Made by a program: the position numbers and the translations under genes. A model generated the notes under the pieces. That model was given only the letters and a program-made list of their open reading frames with translations. It did no database searches and had not been told where the DNA came from. A stretch of DNA of 60,005 nt from contig CANHRG010000009.1 in assembly GCA_947463785.1 (NCBI GenBank), forward strand, positions 1 to 60,005, written 5' to 3'. This document shows, one piece after another, positions 25,781-34,583 of this stretch. This DNA is from Sphingobacteriaceae bacterium. Lineage in GTDB: Bacteria > Bacteroidota > Bacteroidia > Sphingobacteriales > Sphingobacteriaceae. How positions within the stretch are numbered: position 1 is the stretch's first letter; each line of letters begins with the position of its first letter.

Positions 25781-27241
25781 TTAATTAAGCAGGTTTTTCC
25801 AGCTTACCAAATCGCCAATAATTTTTTCAAGATCGTTTGCCGAAACACGTTCTTGTTCCATGCTGTCGCGATGGCGAATGGTTACGGTATTGTCCTCTAA
25901 ACTTTGGTGATCGATGGTGATGCAGAAGGGTGTACCAATCGCATCCTGACGACGGTAACGCTTTCCAATAGAGTCTTTTTCGTCGTAATGCAGGTAATAA
26001 TCCAGTTTCAAGCGATCCATAATTTCACGTGCTTTTTCTGGCAAGCCGTCTTTCTTTGTTAATGGCAAAATGGCTGCTTTTACCGGAGCCAAAGCCGGGT
26101 GGATGTGAAGCACGGTGCGGCTGTCTTGTTTTTCGTCGGTGCTAAGGTCTTGTTCCTCAAAAGCGCTGCACAAAGTCAATAAGAACAAACGATCTAAACC
26201 AATGGACGTCTCAATCACGTATGGCACGTAATTCTGATTCATCTCGGTATCGAAATACTGCATTTTTTTACCCGAGAATTCTTGGTGTTGGCTCAAGTCG
26301 AAATCGGTCCGACTGTGAATTCCTTCCACTTCTTTGAATCCGAATGGGAATTCAAACTCAATATCTACTGCTGCGTTGGCATAATGTGCCAGTTTGGTAT
26401 GGTCGTGGTAGCGGTATTTTTCGGCAGGAATACCCATGGCTTTGTGCCATTTCAATCGAGCTTCTTTCCAATAGGTATACCATTGCATTTCGGTACCTGG
26501 TTTTACGAAGAATTGCATTTCCATTTGTTCAAACTCCCGCATACGCATGATGAACTGACGTGCGATCACCTCATTACGGAAAGCCTTACCAATTTGGGCA
26601 ATCCCGAAAGGAATTTTCATTCTGCCGCTCTTCTGTACATTCAAGAAGTTTACAAAAATACCTTGGGCAGTCTCCGGACGCAGGTAAACTTCATCCGAGC
26701 CTTCGGCCATGGCGCCCATTCGCGTAGCAAACATCAGGTTGAACTGGCGAACATCAGTCCAGTTACGTGTGCCCGATACCGGACAAACTATCTCATGTTT
26801 TTCAATTATATCTTTTAATGCTGCAAGGTTATCAGCCTCTAATGCAGCATCCATTTCCTGTTGTAAGGCTTCGGCTTTATCTGTTTTGCCATCCTTCTGA
26901 TAGCGAGCAATTTTGTCTTCGATGAGCTGATCGGCACGGTAGCGTTTTTTAGAATCTTTGTTATCGATCATCGGATCGTTAAACCCGTCTACGTGGCCGG
27001 AGGCTTTCCAAACTTTGGGATGCATGAAAATAGCAGAATCAATACCTACAATGTTTTCGTGCATTTGCACCATGCTTTTCCACCAATAGGTTTTTAGGTT
27101 ATTTTTTAGTTCTGCACCCAATTGCCCATAGTCGTATACGGCACTTAATCCGTCGTAAATCTCGCTAGATGGGAATACAAAGCCATACTCTTTGGCATGG
27201 GAAATCACTTGTTTGAAAAGTTCGTCTTTACTCTTGCTCAT
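25781..27241 (-). CDS. glyS: Glycyl-tRNA synthetase (alpha2 type)
   Basis: A class II synthetase of 486 residues from the Met at 27241. It is the dimeric single-chain type, not the alpha-beta type of many Gram-negatives. The order is an N-terminal catalytic part (FPSSEIYDG, CPVSGTRNWTDVRQFNLMF, motif 2 IGKAFRNEV, motif 3 region IETSIGLDRLFL), then the anticodon-binding domain from VLHIHPALAPVKAAILPL to the end. A 16-residue upstream in-frame extension exists, but it would overlap a strong -7 box (TATCTTTG, minus, 27249-27256), so it is rejected. TSUP follows after 8 bases. Confidence 0.96.
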   Translation of the reverse strand: MSKSKDELFKQVISHAKEYGFVFPSSEIYDGLSAVYDYGQLGAELKNNLKTYWWKSMVQMHENIVGIDSAIFMHPKVWKASGHVDGFNDPMIDNKDSKKRYRADQLIEDKIARYQKDGKTDKAEALQQEMDAALEADNLAALKDIIEKHEIVCPVSGTRNWTDVRQFNLMFATRMGAMAEGSDEVYLRPETAQGIFVNFLNVQKSGRMKIPFGIAQIGKAFRNEVIARQFIMRMREFEQMEMQFFVKPGTEMQWYTYWKEARLKWHKAMGIPAEKYRYHDHTKLAHYANAAVDIEFEFPFGFKEVEGIHSRTDFDLSQHQEFSGKKMQYFDTEMNQNYVPYVIETSIGLDRLFLLTLCSAFEEQDLSTDEKQDSRTVLHIHPALAPVKAAILPLTKKDGLPEKAREIMDRLKLDYYLHYDEKDSIGKRYRRQDAIGTPFCITIDHQSLEDNTVTIRHRDSMEQERVSANDLEKIIGDLVSWKNLLN

Positions 27242-27248
27242 GGTTTTG

Positions 27249-27256
27249 CAAAGATA
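27249..27256 (-). promoter_or_regulatory. -7 box very close to glyS start
   Basis: TATCTTTG on the minus strand ends 7 bases before the glyS ATG (27241), which would leave almost no 5' leader. The same arrangement is seen for the truncated globin gene. Confidence 0.5.
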
Positions 27257-27319
27257 AACCGATTTTTGAATTAGCTGTAATGTAATCAATGCTCTGCTTA
27301 GGTTTTTGCCGAAATCCTT

Positions 27320-27327
27320 TAACTTTG
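27320..27327 (+). promoter_or_regulatory. -7 box of gldA-like gene
   Basis: TAACTTTG matches TAnnTTTG, 20 bases before the TTG start at 27348. Confidence 0.55.
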
Positions 27328-27347
27328 GAATTCAATAACAAGTAGAA

Positions 27348-28052
27348 TTGATTAGCGTCGAAAACCTTTCAAAAAGCTACGGGCAACAACAAGCTGTAGA
27401 TCAACTTTCATTCAATGCCTCACCGGGCAAGGTGGTGGGTTTTTTGGGCCCAAATGGGGCTGGAAAATCTACTACGATGAAAATGCTGACAGGTTTTTTG
27501 CTTCCGGATTGGGGCACAGCTAGTATCTGTGGCTACGATACGGTTAAACAAGACATGGAAGCGAAAAGGTGTCTGGGGTATCTGCCGGAGCACAACCCTC
27601 TTTATTTGGATCTGTACGTGAAAGAAGCCCTGGCTTTTATGGCTGATGTGTATCGCATAGAAAATAAAAACTCACGAATTGCCCAAGTAATTGAGCAAAC
27701 CGGATTGGGCGATGAGCAACACAAACGTATTGGCTCCCTTTCTAAAGGTTACCGTCAACGGCTTGGTTTGGCTCAGGCCATTATCCACGATCCGCAAGTA
27801 CTTATTTTAGATGAGCCTACTTCCGGTTTGGATCCTAACCAAATCATCGATATCCGCCATCTTATCCAAGAATTGGGCAAAACCAAAACTGTTTTGCTTT
27901 CTACGCATATTATGCAAGAGGCAGAAGCCATTTGTGAGCAATTGGTGATCATTTCAAAGGGGCGACTCAAGGCAAATCAATCGAAAGCAGATCTGCTTAA
28001 AAGTAATCAAGGAAAGAGCCTGGAGCAGATCTTTACTCAACTTACAAGCTGA
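27348..28052 (+). CDS. gldA: ABC transporter ATPase, GldA-like
   Basis: A 234-residue ABC ATPase with Walker A GPNGAGKST (about 34-42), the signature LSKGYRQRLGLA (about 129-140), Walker B VLILDEPTSGLD (about 151-162), and the H-loop in LLSTHIMQEAE. The phrase YLPEHNPLYLDLYVKE after the Q-loop is characteristic of GldA, the ATPase of the GldAFG gliding-associated transporter. It is shorter than the usual GldA (about 300 residues), lacking the extra C-terminal region. The start is TTG and gives the family N-terminus ISVENLSKSYG. The matching membrane component GldFG lies 2.2 kb downstream, separated by three barrel genes. Confidence 0.85.
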   Translation: MISVENLSKSYGQQQAVDQLSFNASPGKVVGFLGPNGAGKSTTMKMLTGFLLPDWGTASICGYDTVKQDMEAKRCLGYLPEHNPLYLDLYVKEALAFMADVYRIENKNSRIAQVIEQTGLGDEQHKRIGSLSKGYRQRLGLAQAIIHDPQVLILDEPTSGLDPNQIIDIRHLIQELGKTKTVLLSTHIMQEAEAICEQLVIISKGRLKANQSKADLLKSNQGKSLEQIFTQLTS

Positions 28053-28147
28053 TCAATTAGCTTAAACATTTACTCAGGGGTCGTGTTAATACAACATAAG
28101 ATAGCCTTAGTCGGCTGTTTGATTATGTTTCACTAAAACACACACCT

Positions 28148-28735
28148 ATGAAAACTATTTGTTTATGCTTTTTCTTTTTTATGGGCACATGTGCCTCAAT
28201 CCATGCTCAGATAACCACACCGCGAACCTCAGCTAATGTTGGGGATGCGCCAATTCGGCAGGGAAGATGGTTGGTAGGGGGTAGTATCGGATCTACTGGG
28301 TATAATTTTTCTACCGAAACGTTCCAGTTTAATGTAGATCCTAAATTGGGTTATTTTTTTAGAGATAATATTGCCATTGGTGGTCAAGGGACTATCGGGC
28401 TTAGCTTTTATAAAGGAGGCTCTACCGTGAGTTACGGATTAGCACCGTTCATCCGTTATTACTTTCCTGAAACGGCTACCAGAACCGGCAGATGGTTTGG
28501 TGAAGGTAGTTTAGGTATTAACGGTAGCCATAAAAAAAATAGCGAAGAAGATCTTCCGGTTTCACTGATGTTGGGTTTAAGAGGAGGTTACGCACACTTT
28601 ATTGCTCGAAATGTGGCCATAGAAGGTACCTTGGGTTATACGTTCACCAGAGCAGATATTTCTTCATCCAGCGGCGACTCGGGCTTAGGCTTGGCTTTTG
28701 GCTTCCAAATTTATTTACCAGGAAAAATGAAATAG
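28148..28735 (+). CDS. Small outer-membrane beta-barrel protein 1
   Basis: A 195-residue protein with a signal peptide (MKTICLCFFFFMGTCASIHAQ, cleavage near residue 21). It has repeated amphipathic strands, each with Gly and aromatic residues (WLVGGSIGSTGYNF, YFFRDNIAIGGQG, YGLAPFIRYYFP) and ends on a strand with a terminal aromatic region (LAFGFQIYLPGKMK). It resembles the OmpW/OprF-like eight-strand barrels annotated in Bacteroidota as outer membrane beta-barrel proteins. It is the first of three consecutive barrel genes that look like distant paralogues. Function unknown. Confidence 0.82.
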   Translation: MKTICLCFFFFMGTCASIHAQITTPRTSANVGDAPIRQGRWLVGGSIGSTGYNFSTETFQFNVDPKLGYFFRDNIAIGGQGTIGLSFYKGGSTVSYGLAPFIRYYFPETATRTGRWFGEGSLGINGSHKKNSEEDLPVSLMLGLRGGYAHFIARNVAIEGTLGYTFTRADISSSSGDSGLGLAFGFQIYLPGKMK

Positions 28736-28887
28736 ACTTTTTTAAATCTTAAAATTAAAATTTCAATAAAAGCAGACTTTTTCAACGATTGTTAATAAGT
28801 ACCAAGCAATAACTATTAATTATAAATAGTCATGCTGGGTAATTTTATGTTGTTAATTCAACCAATTATTAACCAAAAAAACAAAAC

Positions 28888-29346
28888 ATGAAAAAGTTTT
28901 TGCTTTCTACTTTCGTATTCGCAGTAATGGCTTTCGCTGCCTCTGCACAAACTCAAAAAGGAACGATGTTACTTGGTGGTGGTGCTGGCTTTAGTTCTAG
29001 CGATGGTACAACCACTTGGAATATCAGTCCAAGCTTAGGCACATTTGTTAAAGACAATTTTGCCATGGGCGCCTTTTTGGGCATTAGCGATAATGGTGGG
29101 GGTAGTGTAACTAATTTGGGAGCTTACTTAAAACCATATTTCGGTAAACAAGAAAATGGTAAGATGTTTGCTAAGGCCATGTTAGGTTCTATGGACTCTG
29201 AATTCACTTGGGGTGGCTCGTTAGGTTACGCTGCCTTCTTGAACAAATCAGTTGCCCTGGAATTTGGTGCCAATTACGACAAGATGGGAGATATGCCTGG
29301 TGTATTTGGCCTTGGTGTAGGTTTCCAGATCCACTTTAAAAAGTAA
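28888..29346 (+). CDS. Small outer-membrane beta-barrel protein 2
   Basis: A 152-residue protein with a clear signal peptide (MKKFLLSTFVFAVMAFAASAQ). The mature part is eight short Gly-rich strands ending in LGVGFQIHFKK, with the penultimate aromatic pattern expected of outer-membrane barrels. It shares the layout GxxLLGGGAGFSS, SPSLGTFVKDNFAMGAFLG and LGAYLKPYF with its neighbours. The gene is preceded by about 150 bases of AT-rich intergenic DNA and is followed by a strong terminator, so it seems to be transcribed on its own. Confidence 0.82.
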   Translation: MKKFLLSTFVFAVMAFAASAQTQKGTMLLGGGAGFSSSDGTTTWNISPSLGTFVKDNFAMGAFLGISDNGGGSVTNLGAYLKPYFGKQENGKMFAKAMLGSMDSEFTWGGSLGYAAFLNKSVALEFGANYDKMGDMPGVFGLGVGFQIHFKK

Positions 29347-29365
29347 TCATAGAAAGTTATCAAAC

Positions 29366-29397
29366 AAAAAGCCTTCCAGCAATCTGGAAGGCTTTTT
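29366..29397. terminator. Terminator after barrel protein 2
   Basis: A perfect 14-base stem pairs AAAAAGCCTTCCAG (29366-29379) with CTGGAAGGCTTTTT (29384-29397) around CAAT, working on both strands. Confidence 0.92.
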
Positions 29398-29487
29398 GTT
29401 TGTTCGGCCTATACAATAAGTCGTAGCCAAAGTCGTTTAAGGTGATAATTGATTAAACAACTAAATTATCAACCAAAAAAAATGATT

Positions 29488-30165
29488 ATGAAAAAAGTAG
29501 TACTTAGTGCGGTGATTTTAACCGCTGTGCTGATGTCGGCTACGGCACAAACTAAAAAGGCAATGCCTTTGAAAACCGCTCAAATGAGTTCTATGGACAT
29601 GAGTTCGCCTACTGCTAAAGGCAAATGGCTATTAGGTCCGGCGTTGAGTATTAGTTCTGATAGCGATGATGACGGAACTACTACTACAAAAGATACTAAT
29701 ATGGGCTTTCAGTCTGAAATTGGTTATTTTATTGCCGACGATTTATCTCTTGGTTTAAGCGTAGCATTTGGAATGGAAAAAAGTAAAGTTGATGGAGTGG
29801 ATGATGGTAAAGCGTCTATACTTTATGTCCTACCAACTGCACGTTATTACGTGCCCATCGCCTCCAAATTTAAATTTTTAGGAAAACTTCAAGTACCTGT
29901 CGGATCGATTAAGTCTACTCTTCAAAATGGTAATGAGGTGGATGTAAAGTCAACCCACTTCGGGGTGCAGGTTATACCGGCATTTGCTTTTTTCCCGAGT
30001 AATAAAATTAGTATTGAGATGACCATAGGTAGCCTCTATTTTGATTCATCGAAAACGGGCGATTATAAAAGGAATTCATTTGGTTTAGATTTATTTAATG
30101 ATAACGATCACACGGCGGTAATTAATAGCCCCAATTTAGGCGTTAAATGGTATTTAGGTAAATAA
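29488..30165 (+). CDS. Small outer-membrane beta-barrel protein 3
   Basis: About 225 residues from the Met that opens the signal peptide (MKKVVLSAVILTAVLMSATAQ). A slightly earlier ATG at 29482 adds two residues and cannot be excluded. After a short Met/Lys-rich spacer come barrel strands: GKWLLGPALSISS, GYFIADDLSLGLSVAFGM, LYVLPTARYYVPI and a final LGVKWYLGK. An acidic loop (SDSDDDGTTTTKD) may face outwards. It is the third of the barrel group between gldA and gldFG, with a terminator behind it. Function unknown. Confidence 0.82.
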   Translation: MKKVVLSAVILTAVLMSATAQTKKAMPLKTAQMSSMDMSSPTAKGKWLLGPALSISSDSDDDGTTTTKDTNMGFQSEIGYFIADDLSLGLSVAFGMEKSKVDGVDDGKASILYVLPTARYYVPIASKFKFLGKLQVPVGSIKSTLQNGNEVDVKSTHFGVQVIPAFAFFPSNKISIEMTIGSLYFDSSKTGDYKRNSFGLDLFNDNDHTAVINSPNLGVKWYLGK

Positions 30166-30186
30166 GCCGTATCCCGACTAAAATTT

Positions 30187-30217
30187 AGGCCTTTCCATTT
30201 TTGGAGAGGCCTTTTTG
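30187..30217 (+). terminator. Terminator after barrel protein 3
   Basis: The stem pairs AGGCCTTTCCA (30187-30197) with TGGAGAGGCCT (30202-30212), with one G-T pair, followed by a T run. Confidence 0.88.
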
Positions 30218-30256
30218 TTGTAAATAAATAGTTATTTTCGGAACAAAATTACCTCC

Positions 30257-32653
30257 GTGTTTGCTTTATTTCGAAAAGAATTAGCCGCTTTTTTTAGTTC
30301 GCAAATTGCCTATTTGGTAGTGGCGGTGTATCTGGTGCTTACGGGTATTTTTCTTTGGATTTTACCCGATTCGAGCATTTTAAGTTCCGGCTATGCCAGT
30401 CTGGAGCCACTGTTCAGGCTCAGTCCTTACCTTTTTTTGCTCCTTATTCCGGCAATATGCATGCGTTCCATTGCCGAGGAGCTCAAAGATGGAACGCTAG
30501 AATTATTAATTACCCGTCCAATAGGCTTGGTAAAAATTATAGGCGCTAAATATTTAGCAGCCTTAAGCATGGTTTGGCTAAGCATTCTGCCCACTTTATT
30601 CTATTGCTTTACCATTTATCAATTGGGGCTCCCAAAGGGTAATTTGGATCTAGGCGCTACTTTGGGTTCGTATCTTGGTTTACTCTTGCTGGCTGCCGTA
30701 TTTACTGCAATCGGGATTTTCAGTTCTTCGTTGACTAAAAACCAAGTTATTGCTTTTATTTGGGCTGCCTTACTTTCCTTTTTGTGTTTCGATGGATTTG
30801 ATCTGATCAGCACCTGGCCGGGTTTTTCTTTTGTTGAAGGATTTCTGCCCAATCTGAGTATTCAGCAACATTACCAGTCCCTCAGCAGGGGTGTGCTGGA
30901 TACCCGAGATCTGGTTTTCTTTGCTGATTTGATTCTCTTATTCCTCCTTTTCGCCTTTGCGAAATTCAGTCAAAACGTCTGGTTGAGCCGGAAGCAAAAC
31001 TTGCATTATGCATTGTTTTTGATTTTCTTTCTTACAGTCAATATTGAATCCACGCGTTATTTCCTCCGCTTTGATTTTACGGCCGAAAAAAGATATTCCC
31101 TTTCTCAAACAACCAAGAATTTACTGGGCAATTTGAAGAAGGAAGTCAGGGTGACCTTGTTTTTAACCGGTGATTTGCCTTCAGGTTTTAAACAACTCAG
31201 CAAGGCTACTCAAGATTTAGTACGCGATTTTGATGCCTATGCCAATAATGGAATTGCAATCACCTTAGAAAACCCGATGGAAGGTGGTCAAGCCGATCAA
31301 GAAAAGAGAATGGCCGAGCTGTATGCTCTGGGAATTGAGCCCACAAATTTGAGTGTGAAAACAGAGGATGGACTGACCCAAAAAACCATCTTTCCAGCTG
31401 CATTGGTTGAATATCAAGGTAAAAAGATTGCCCTTTCGTTATTGCAAAATCGGATGGGAGCCACTCCTGAAGAAGTATTGAATAATTCCATTCAGAACCT
31501 GGAATACAGTTTTGCAAGTGCACTGAGTAAATTGAACAGAACGAAAAAGCCGCGTATCGGTTTTACAGAAGGCCATGGTGAATTGAGCGATTTGCAATTA
31601 CAGGATGCCATGAATTCGCTGCAGGATGCCTATGAAGTTGGTCGGGTAGAGCTGAAAAGTATTCAATCTGCAGGATTGGATAAACTAGACTTGTTGATTG
31701 TTCCTAAACCCGATCGGGAATTTACGGAGACTGAAAAGTACAAACTGGATTATTTTATTAGTGGTGGCGGACATGTATTGTGGGCAATTGATCAGGTAAA
31801 TGCAGAGCTGGACAGTTTAAAAGGCAAAGCCGAACAATTGACCTTTGCCAAAAAACTCAACCTGGATGACATGTTGTTCACTTACGGAATCAGAATTAAC
31901 TACGACCTGATTGCCGATATGAATTGTGCACAAATTCCTTTGAACGTGGGCAATATGGGCGGTCAGGATCAAATACAACTAGTGCCTTGGCTTTTTTATC
32001 CCATCATCATGCCGCAGCCCAGCCATCCGTTAGTTAAAAACCTGAACGGTATCCGGATGGAATTTACCAGCTCTATCGACACCATTGCCAGAAAAGGAAT
32101 CCGAAAATCGATTCTTTTAACAAGTTCTCCTTACAGTAAACCAATGCCTGTTCCAGCACTTATCTCGCTTCAAATGGTAGAACAGCAGCCCAATTCGGAA
32201 AGTTTTACTGGAAAAGCGCTTCCCGTTGGTGTGTTTTTGGAAGGTGTTTTTCCTTCAGTATTTAAAAATCGCCCCTTACCTGATGGTATCGACGAAAGTT
32301 TTCGTAAATCGGGTAGTGCTAAACCTGCAAAAATGCTTGTGCTTTCGGATGGCGATTTCCTCAAAAATCAAATAGGTGCCGACGGTTCGGTTTATCCTTT
32401 AGGTTACGATAAATATACCCAACAGGAATACGGAAATAAGGCTTTTTTGCTCAATATAGCAGATTACTTGGCTGGTGATCCAGAGTTAATCAGTCTAAGA
32501 AATAAAGAAATTAAAATCCGATTGTTAGATAAGGCCCGAATTCGTTCCGAAAAACGATTTTGGCAAGCCTTTAACATCCTCTTACCCTTACTATTGTTAG
32601 CAATTTTTGGATTTTTTCAACATTGGTATCGCAAAAGAAGGTATACCAGTTAA
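30257..32653 (+). CDS. gldFG: GldF-GldG fusion, gliding-associated ABC transporter membrane subunit
   Basis: A 798-residue protein starting with GTG. Residues 1-245 are a GldF-like permease with six hydrophobic segments (LFRKELAAFFSSQIAYLVV at the start, IAEELKDGTLELLITRPI, and a sixth segment near 230). A GldG-like part follows: a membrane segment near 258-270, a large extracytoplasmic domain (RFDFTAEKRYSLSQTTK, KRMAELYALGIEPT, FTEGHGELSD, LLIVPKP) and a C-terminal membrane helix (about 773-790). In Flavobacterium johnsoniae GldF and GldG are separate proteins required for gliding together with GldA. Here they form one chain. It pairs with the GldA-like ATPase at 27348. Confidence 0.9.
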   Translation: MFALFRKELAAFFSSQIAYLVVAVYLVLTGIFLWILPDSSILSSGYASLEPLFRLSPYLFLLLIPAICMRSIAEELKDGTLELLITRPIGLVKIIGAKYLAALSMVWLSILPTLFYCFTIYQLGLPKGNLDLGATLGSYLGLLLLAAVFTAIGIFSSSLTKNQVIAFIWAALLSFLCFDGFDLISTWPGFSFVEGFLPNLSIQQHYQSLSRGVLDTRDLVFFADLILLFLLFAFAKFSQNVWLSRKQNLHYALFLIFFLTVNIESTRYFLRFDFTAEKRYSLSQTTKNLLGNLKKEVRVTLFLTGDLPSGFKQLSKATQDLVRDFDAYANNGIAITLENPMEGGQADQEKRMAELYALGIEPTNLSVKTEDGLTQKTIFPAALVEYQGKKIALSLLQNRMGATPEEVLNNSIQNLEYSFASALSKLNRTKKPRIGFTEGHGELSDLQLQDAMNSLQDAYEVGRVELKSIQSAGLDKLDLLIVPKPDREFTETEKYKLDYFISGGGHVLWAIDQVNAELDSLKGKAEQLTFAKKLNLDDMLFTYGIRINYDLIADMNCAQIPLNVGNMGGQDQIQLVPWLFYPIIMPQPSHPLVKNLNGIRMEFTSSIDTIARKGIRKSILLTSSPYSKPMPVPALISLQMVEQQPNSESFTGKALPVGVFLEGVFPSVFKNRPLPDGIDESFRKSGSAKPAKMLVLSDGDFLKNQIGADGSVYPLGYDKYTQQEYGNKAFLLNIADYLAGDPELISLRNKEIKIRLLDKARIRSEKRFWQAFNILLPLLLLAIFGFFQHWYRKRRYTS

Positions 32654-32659
32654 ATTTTC

Positions 32660-32667
32660 TATTTTTG
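32660..32667 (+). promoter_or_regulatory. -7 box of dnaN
   Basis: TATTTTTG, 24 bases before the ATG at 32692, matches TAnnTTTG. Confidence 0.6.
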
Positions 32668-32691
32668 AATTTAATTTAGCGATTGTTAGGT

Positions 32692-33816
32692 ATGAGATTC
32701 ATTGTTTCAACATCAACTTTACTTAAGCAGCTTCAAGCTGTAAATGGTGCTTCCAGCAGCAGTACCGTATTGCCCATTTTGGAGAATTTCCTTTTTGAAA
32801 TCAAAGATGGTCAATTGACGATTTCTGCTACTGATTTGCAAACCAGCATGACCACTTCCTTGGCCGTAGAGTCCAAAGAAGACGGTAAAGTAGCCATACC
32901 ATCTAAAATCCTATTGGAAACGCTGAAAACATTGCCCGATCAGCCAGTGGCGTTTAGTGTGGATACGCAGACTTATGCCATTGAAATTTCTGCTGGCGAT
33001 GGAAAGTACAAATTGAGTGGGGAGAACGGTGAAGATTTTCCGAAAATTCCGATGGTTGAAAATGCTTCATCGGTAATGATGCCTGCTTCGGTATTGGCTG
33101 AAGCCATCAACAAAACCATTTTTGCGGTTAGCAATGACGATTTGCGTCCAGCCATGACCGGTGTTTACTGTCAGTTGAGTCCTCAAAATATCACTTTTGT
33201 AGCTACTGATGCGCACAAATTGGTGCGTTACCGCAGAATGGATACCAAATCAGAAGCTAGTGCAGCCTTTATCTTGCCTAAAAAAGCATTAAATCTCTTA
33301 AAATCATCGCTGCCTACAGAAGATGTGGCCGTTAGTATTGAATATAACAGCACTAGCGCATTTTTCCGTTTTGGAAACATCAACCTTATCTGTCGCTTAA
33401 TTGATGAGCGTTATCCGGATTACGATGCAGTCATTCCGCAAACTAATCCAAATAAATTGACCATAGATCGTGGTTTGTTCTTGAATTCGTTGCGTCGGGT
33501 AGTGATTTTTGCGAATAAAACCACGCATCAGGTTCGCTTAAAAATTAACGGCAGCGAATTAAATATTTCCTCTGAAGATGTTGATTTTTCAAACGAAGCA
33601 CATGAGCGTTTAAGTTGCCAGTATCAAGGAGAAGACATGGAAATCGGCTTTAATGCCAAATTCTTGATTGAAATGTTGAGCAATTTGGAAGGAGATGAGG
33701 TTTCTTTAGAAATGAGTACTCCGAACCGTGCCGGTTTATTGGTTCCACAAACCAACAATGAAAACGAGAATGTGTTGATGTTGGTTATGCCTGTTATGCT
33801 GAACAGCTATGCCTAA
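32692..33816 (+). CDS. dnaN: DNA polymerase III sliding clamp (beta subunit)
   Basis: A 374-residue clamp made of three similar domains of about 120 residues each. It forms a ring dimer that tethers polymerase III to DNA. Recognisable stretches are RFIVSTSTLLKQLQAVNG, LPILENFLFE, VSNDDLRPAMTGVYCQ, ATDAHKLVRY (inter-domain region) and the C-terminal LMLVMPVMLN that forms the partner-binding pocket edge. The start is set at ATG 32692, giving the family N-terminus MRFIVS. A TTG nine bases earlier is less likely. It is not next to dnaA or recF, which is normal for Bacteroidota. A hairpin terminator follows. Confidence 0.97.
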   Translation: MRFIVSTSTLLKQLQAVNGASSSSTVLPILENFLFEIKDGQLTISATDLQTSMTTSLAVESKEDGKVAIPSKILLETLKTLPDQPVAFSVDTQTYAIEISAGDGKYKLSGENGEDFPKIPMVENASSVMMPASVLAEAINKTIFAVSNDDLRPAMTGVYCQLSPQNITFVATDAHKLVRYRRMDTKSEASAAFILPKKALNLLKSSLPTEDVAVSIEYNSTSAFFRFGNINLICRLIDERYPDYDAVIPQTNPNKLTIDRGLFLNSLRRVVIFANKTTHQVRLKINGSELNISSEDVDFSNEAHERLSCQYQGEDMEIGFNAKFLIEMLSNLEGDEVSLEMSTPNRAGLLVPQTNNENENVLMLVMPVMLNSYA

Positions 33817-33876
33817 TTTGGTGACAGGCTGTCTATAGACTACTTCACTACAATTACAGATTTAAGATAGTTTTCT

Positions 33877-33909
33877 AAAAATATCACAGTTAATCCCTGT
33901 GATATTTTT
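33877..33909 (+). terminator. Terminator of dnaN, nested with dedA promoter
   Basis: A perfect 13-base stem pairs AAAAATATCACAG (33877-33889) with CTGTGATATTTTT (33897-33909). The -7 box of the next gene begins at its last base. Confidence 0.9.
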
Positions 33910-33916
33910 ATTTTTG
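33909..33916 (+). promoter_or_regulatory. -7 box of the DedA-family gene
   Basis: TATTTTTG at the foot of the dnaN terminator, 21 bases before the proposed TTG start at 33938. It rules out the GTG at 33899, which lies inside the terminator hairpin. Confidence 0.6.
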
Positions 33917-33937
33917 GACGTTTTTAAAGCCCTGATT

Positions 33938-34582
33938 TTGGAAATCATCTCCTTCATTTTTGATTTTATACTGCATATCGACCAGCATTTGGTAAGTATT
34001 GTTAGTGAATACCAAACCTGGACCTACTTGATCCTGTTTTTGATCATTTTTGCAGAAACTGGTTTCGTAGTAACCCCTTTTCTTCCCGGTGATTCTTTGT
34101 TATTTGCGGCTGGGGCACTTGTTGCCAAGGGCGATACAGGCCTAAATCTGTATTTGCTGGCCTTATTGTTATTGATTGCTGCCGTTTTGGGAAATACGCT
34201 TAATTATTACCTCGGATCTCATTTTGGTAAAAAAGTATTTAAGCCAGAAAATCGAATTTTAAAACTGGAATACTACCAAAAAACACAAGCTTTTTTTGAA
34301 CAACACGGAGCCAAAGCCGTCATATTTTCCAGGTTTTTGCCCATTTTCAGAACCGTAGCACCTTTCGTAGCCGGAGTAGGGCATATGCCACTAAAAAAAT
34401 ATTCACTGTATAATTTTATAGGTGGATTGAGCTGGATTGTGAGCTTCCTCGTTTTGGGCTACTTCTTCGGTAATTTACCAGTGGTTAAGCAACATTTTTC
34501 ATTGGTTGTGCTTGGAATAATTATCGTTTCTCTATTGCCGGCAGTTTATGCTGCGCTAAAGCCAAAGTTTAGTAAATCCTAG
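33938..34582 (+). CDS. DedA family membrane protein
   Basis: About 214 residues when started at the TTG at 33938, which gives MEIISFIFDFILHIDQHL, like other Bacteroidota members. A longer frame from GTG 33899 would begin inside the upstream terminator. It is a polytopic membrane protein with the family motifs FAETGFVVTPFLPGDSLLF (about 40-58) and SRFLPIFRTVAPFVAGVGHM (about 128-147). DedA proteins are linked to undecaprenyl-phosphate or phospholipid recycling and membrane homeostasis. It is convergent with the phospholipase C-like gene, with 1 base between them. Confidence 0.9.
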   Translation: MEIISFIFDFILHIDQHLVSIVSEYQTWTYLILFLIIFAETGFVVTPFLPGDSLLFAAGALVAKGDTGLNLYLLALLLLIAAVLGNTLNYYLGSHFGKKVFKPENRILKLEYYQKTQAFFEQHGAKAVIFSRFLPIFRTVAPFVAGVGHMPLKKYSLYNFIGGLSWIVSFLVLGYFFGNLPVVKQHFSLVVLGIIIVSLLPAVYAALKPKFSKS

Positions 34583-34583
34583 T

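Noticed and set aside
27242-27289. 16-residue N-terminal extension of glyS
   Set aside because: It would overlap the -7 box and is not part of the family N-terminus.
32683-32691. TTG start for dnaN
   Set aside because: The ATG at 32692 gives the conserved MRFIVS start.
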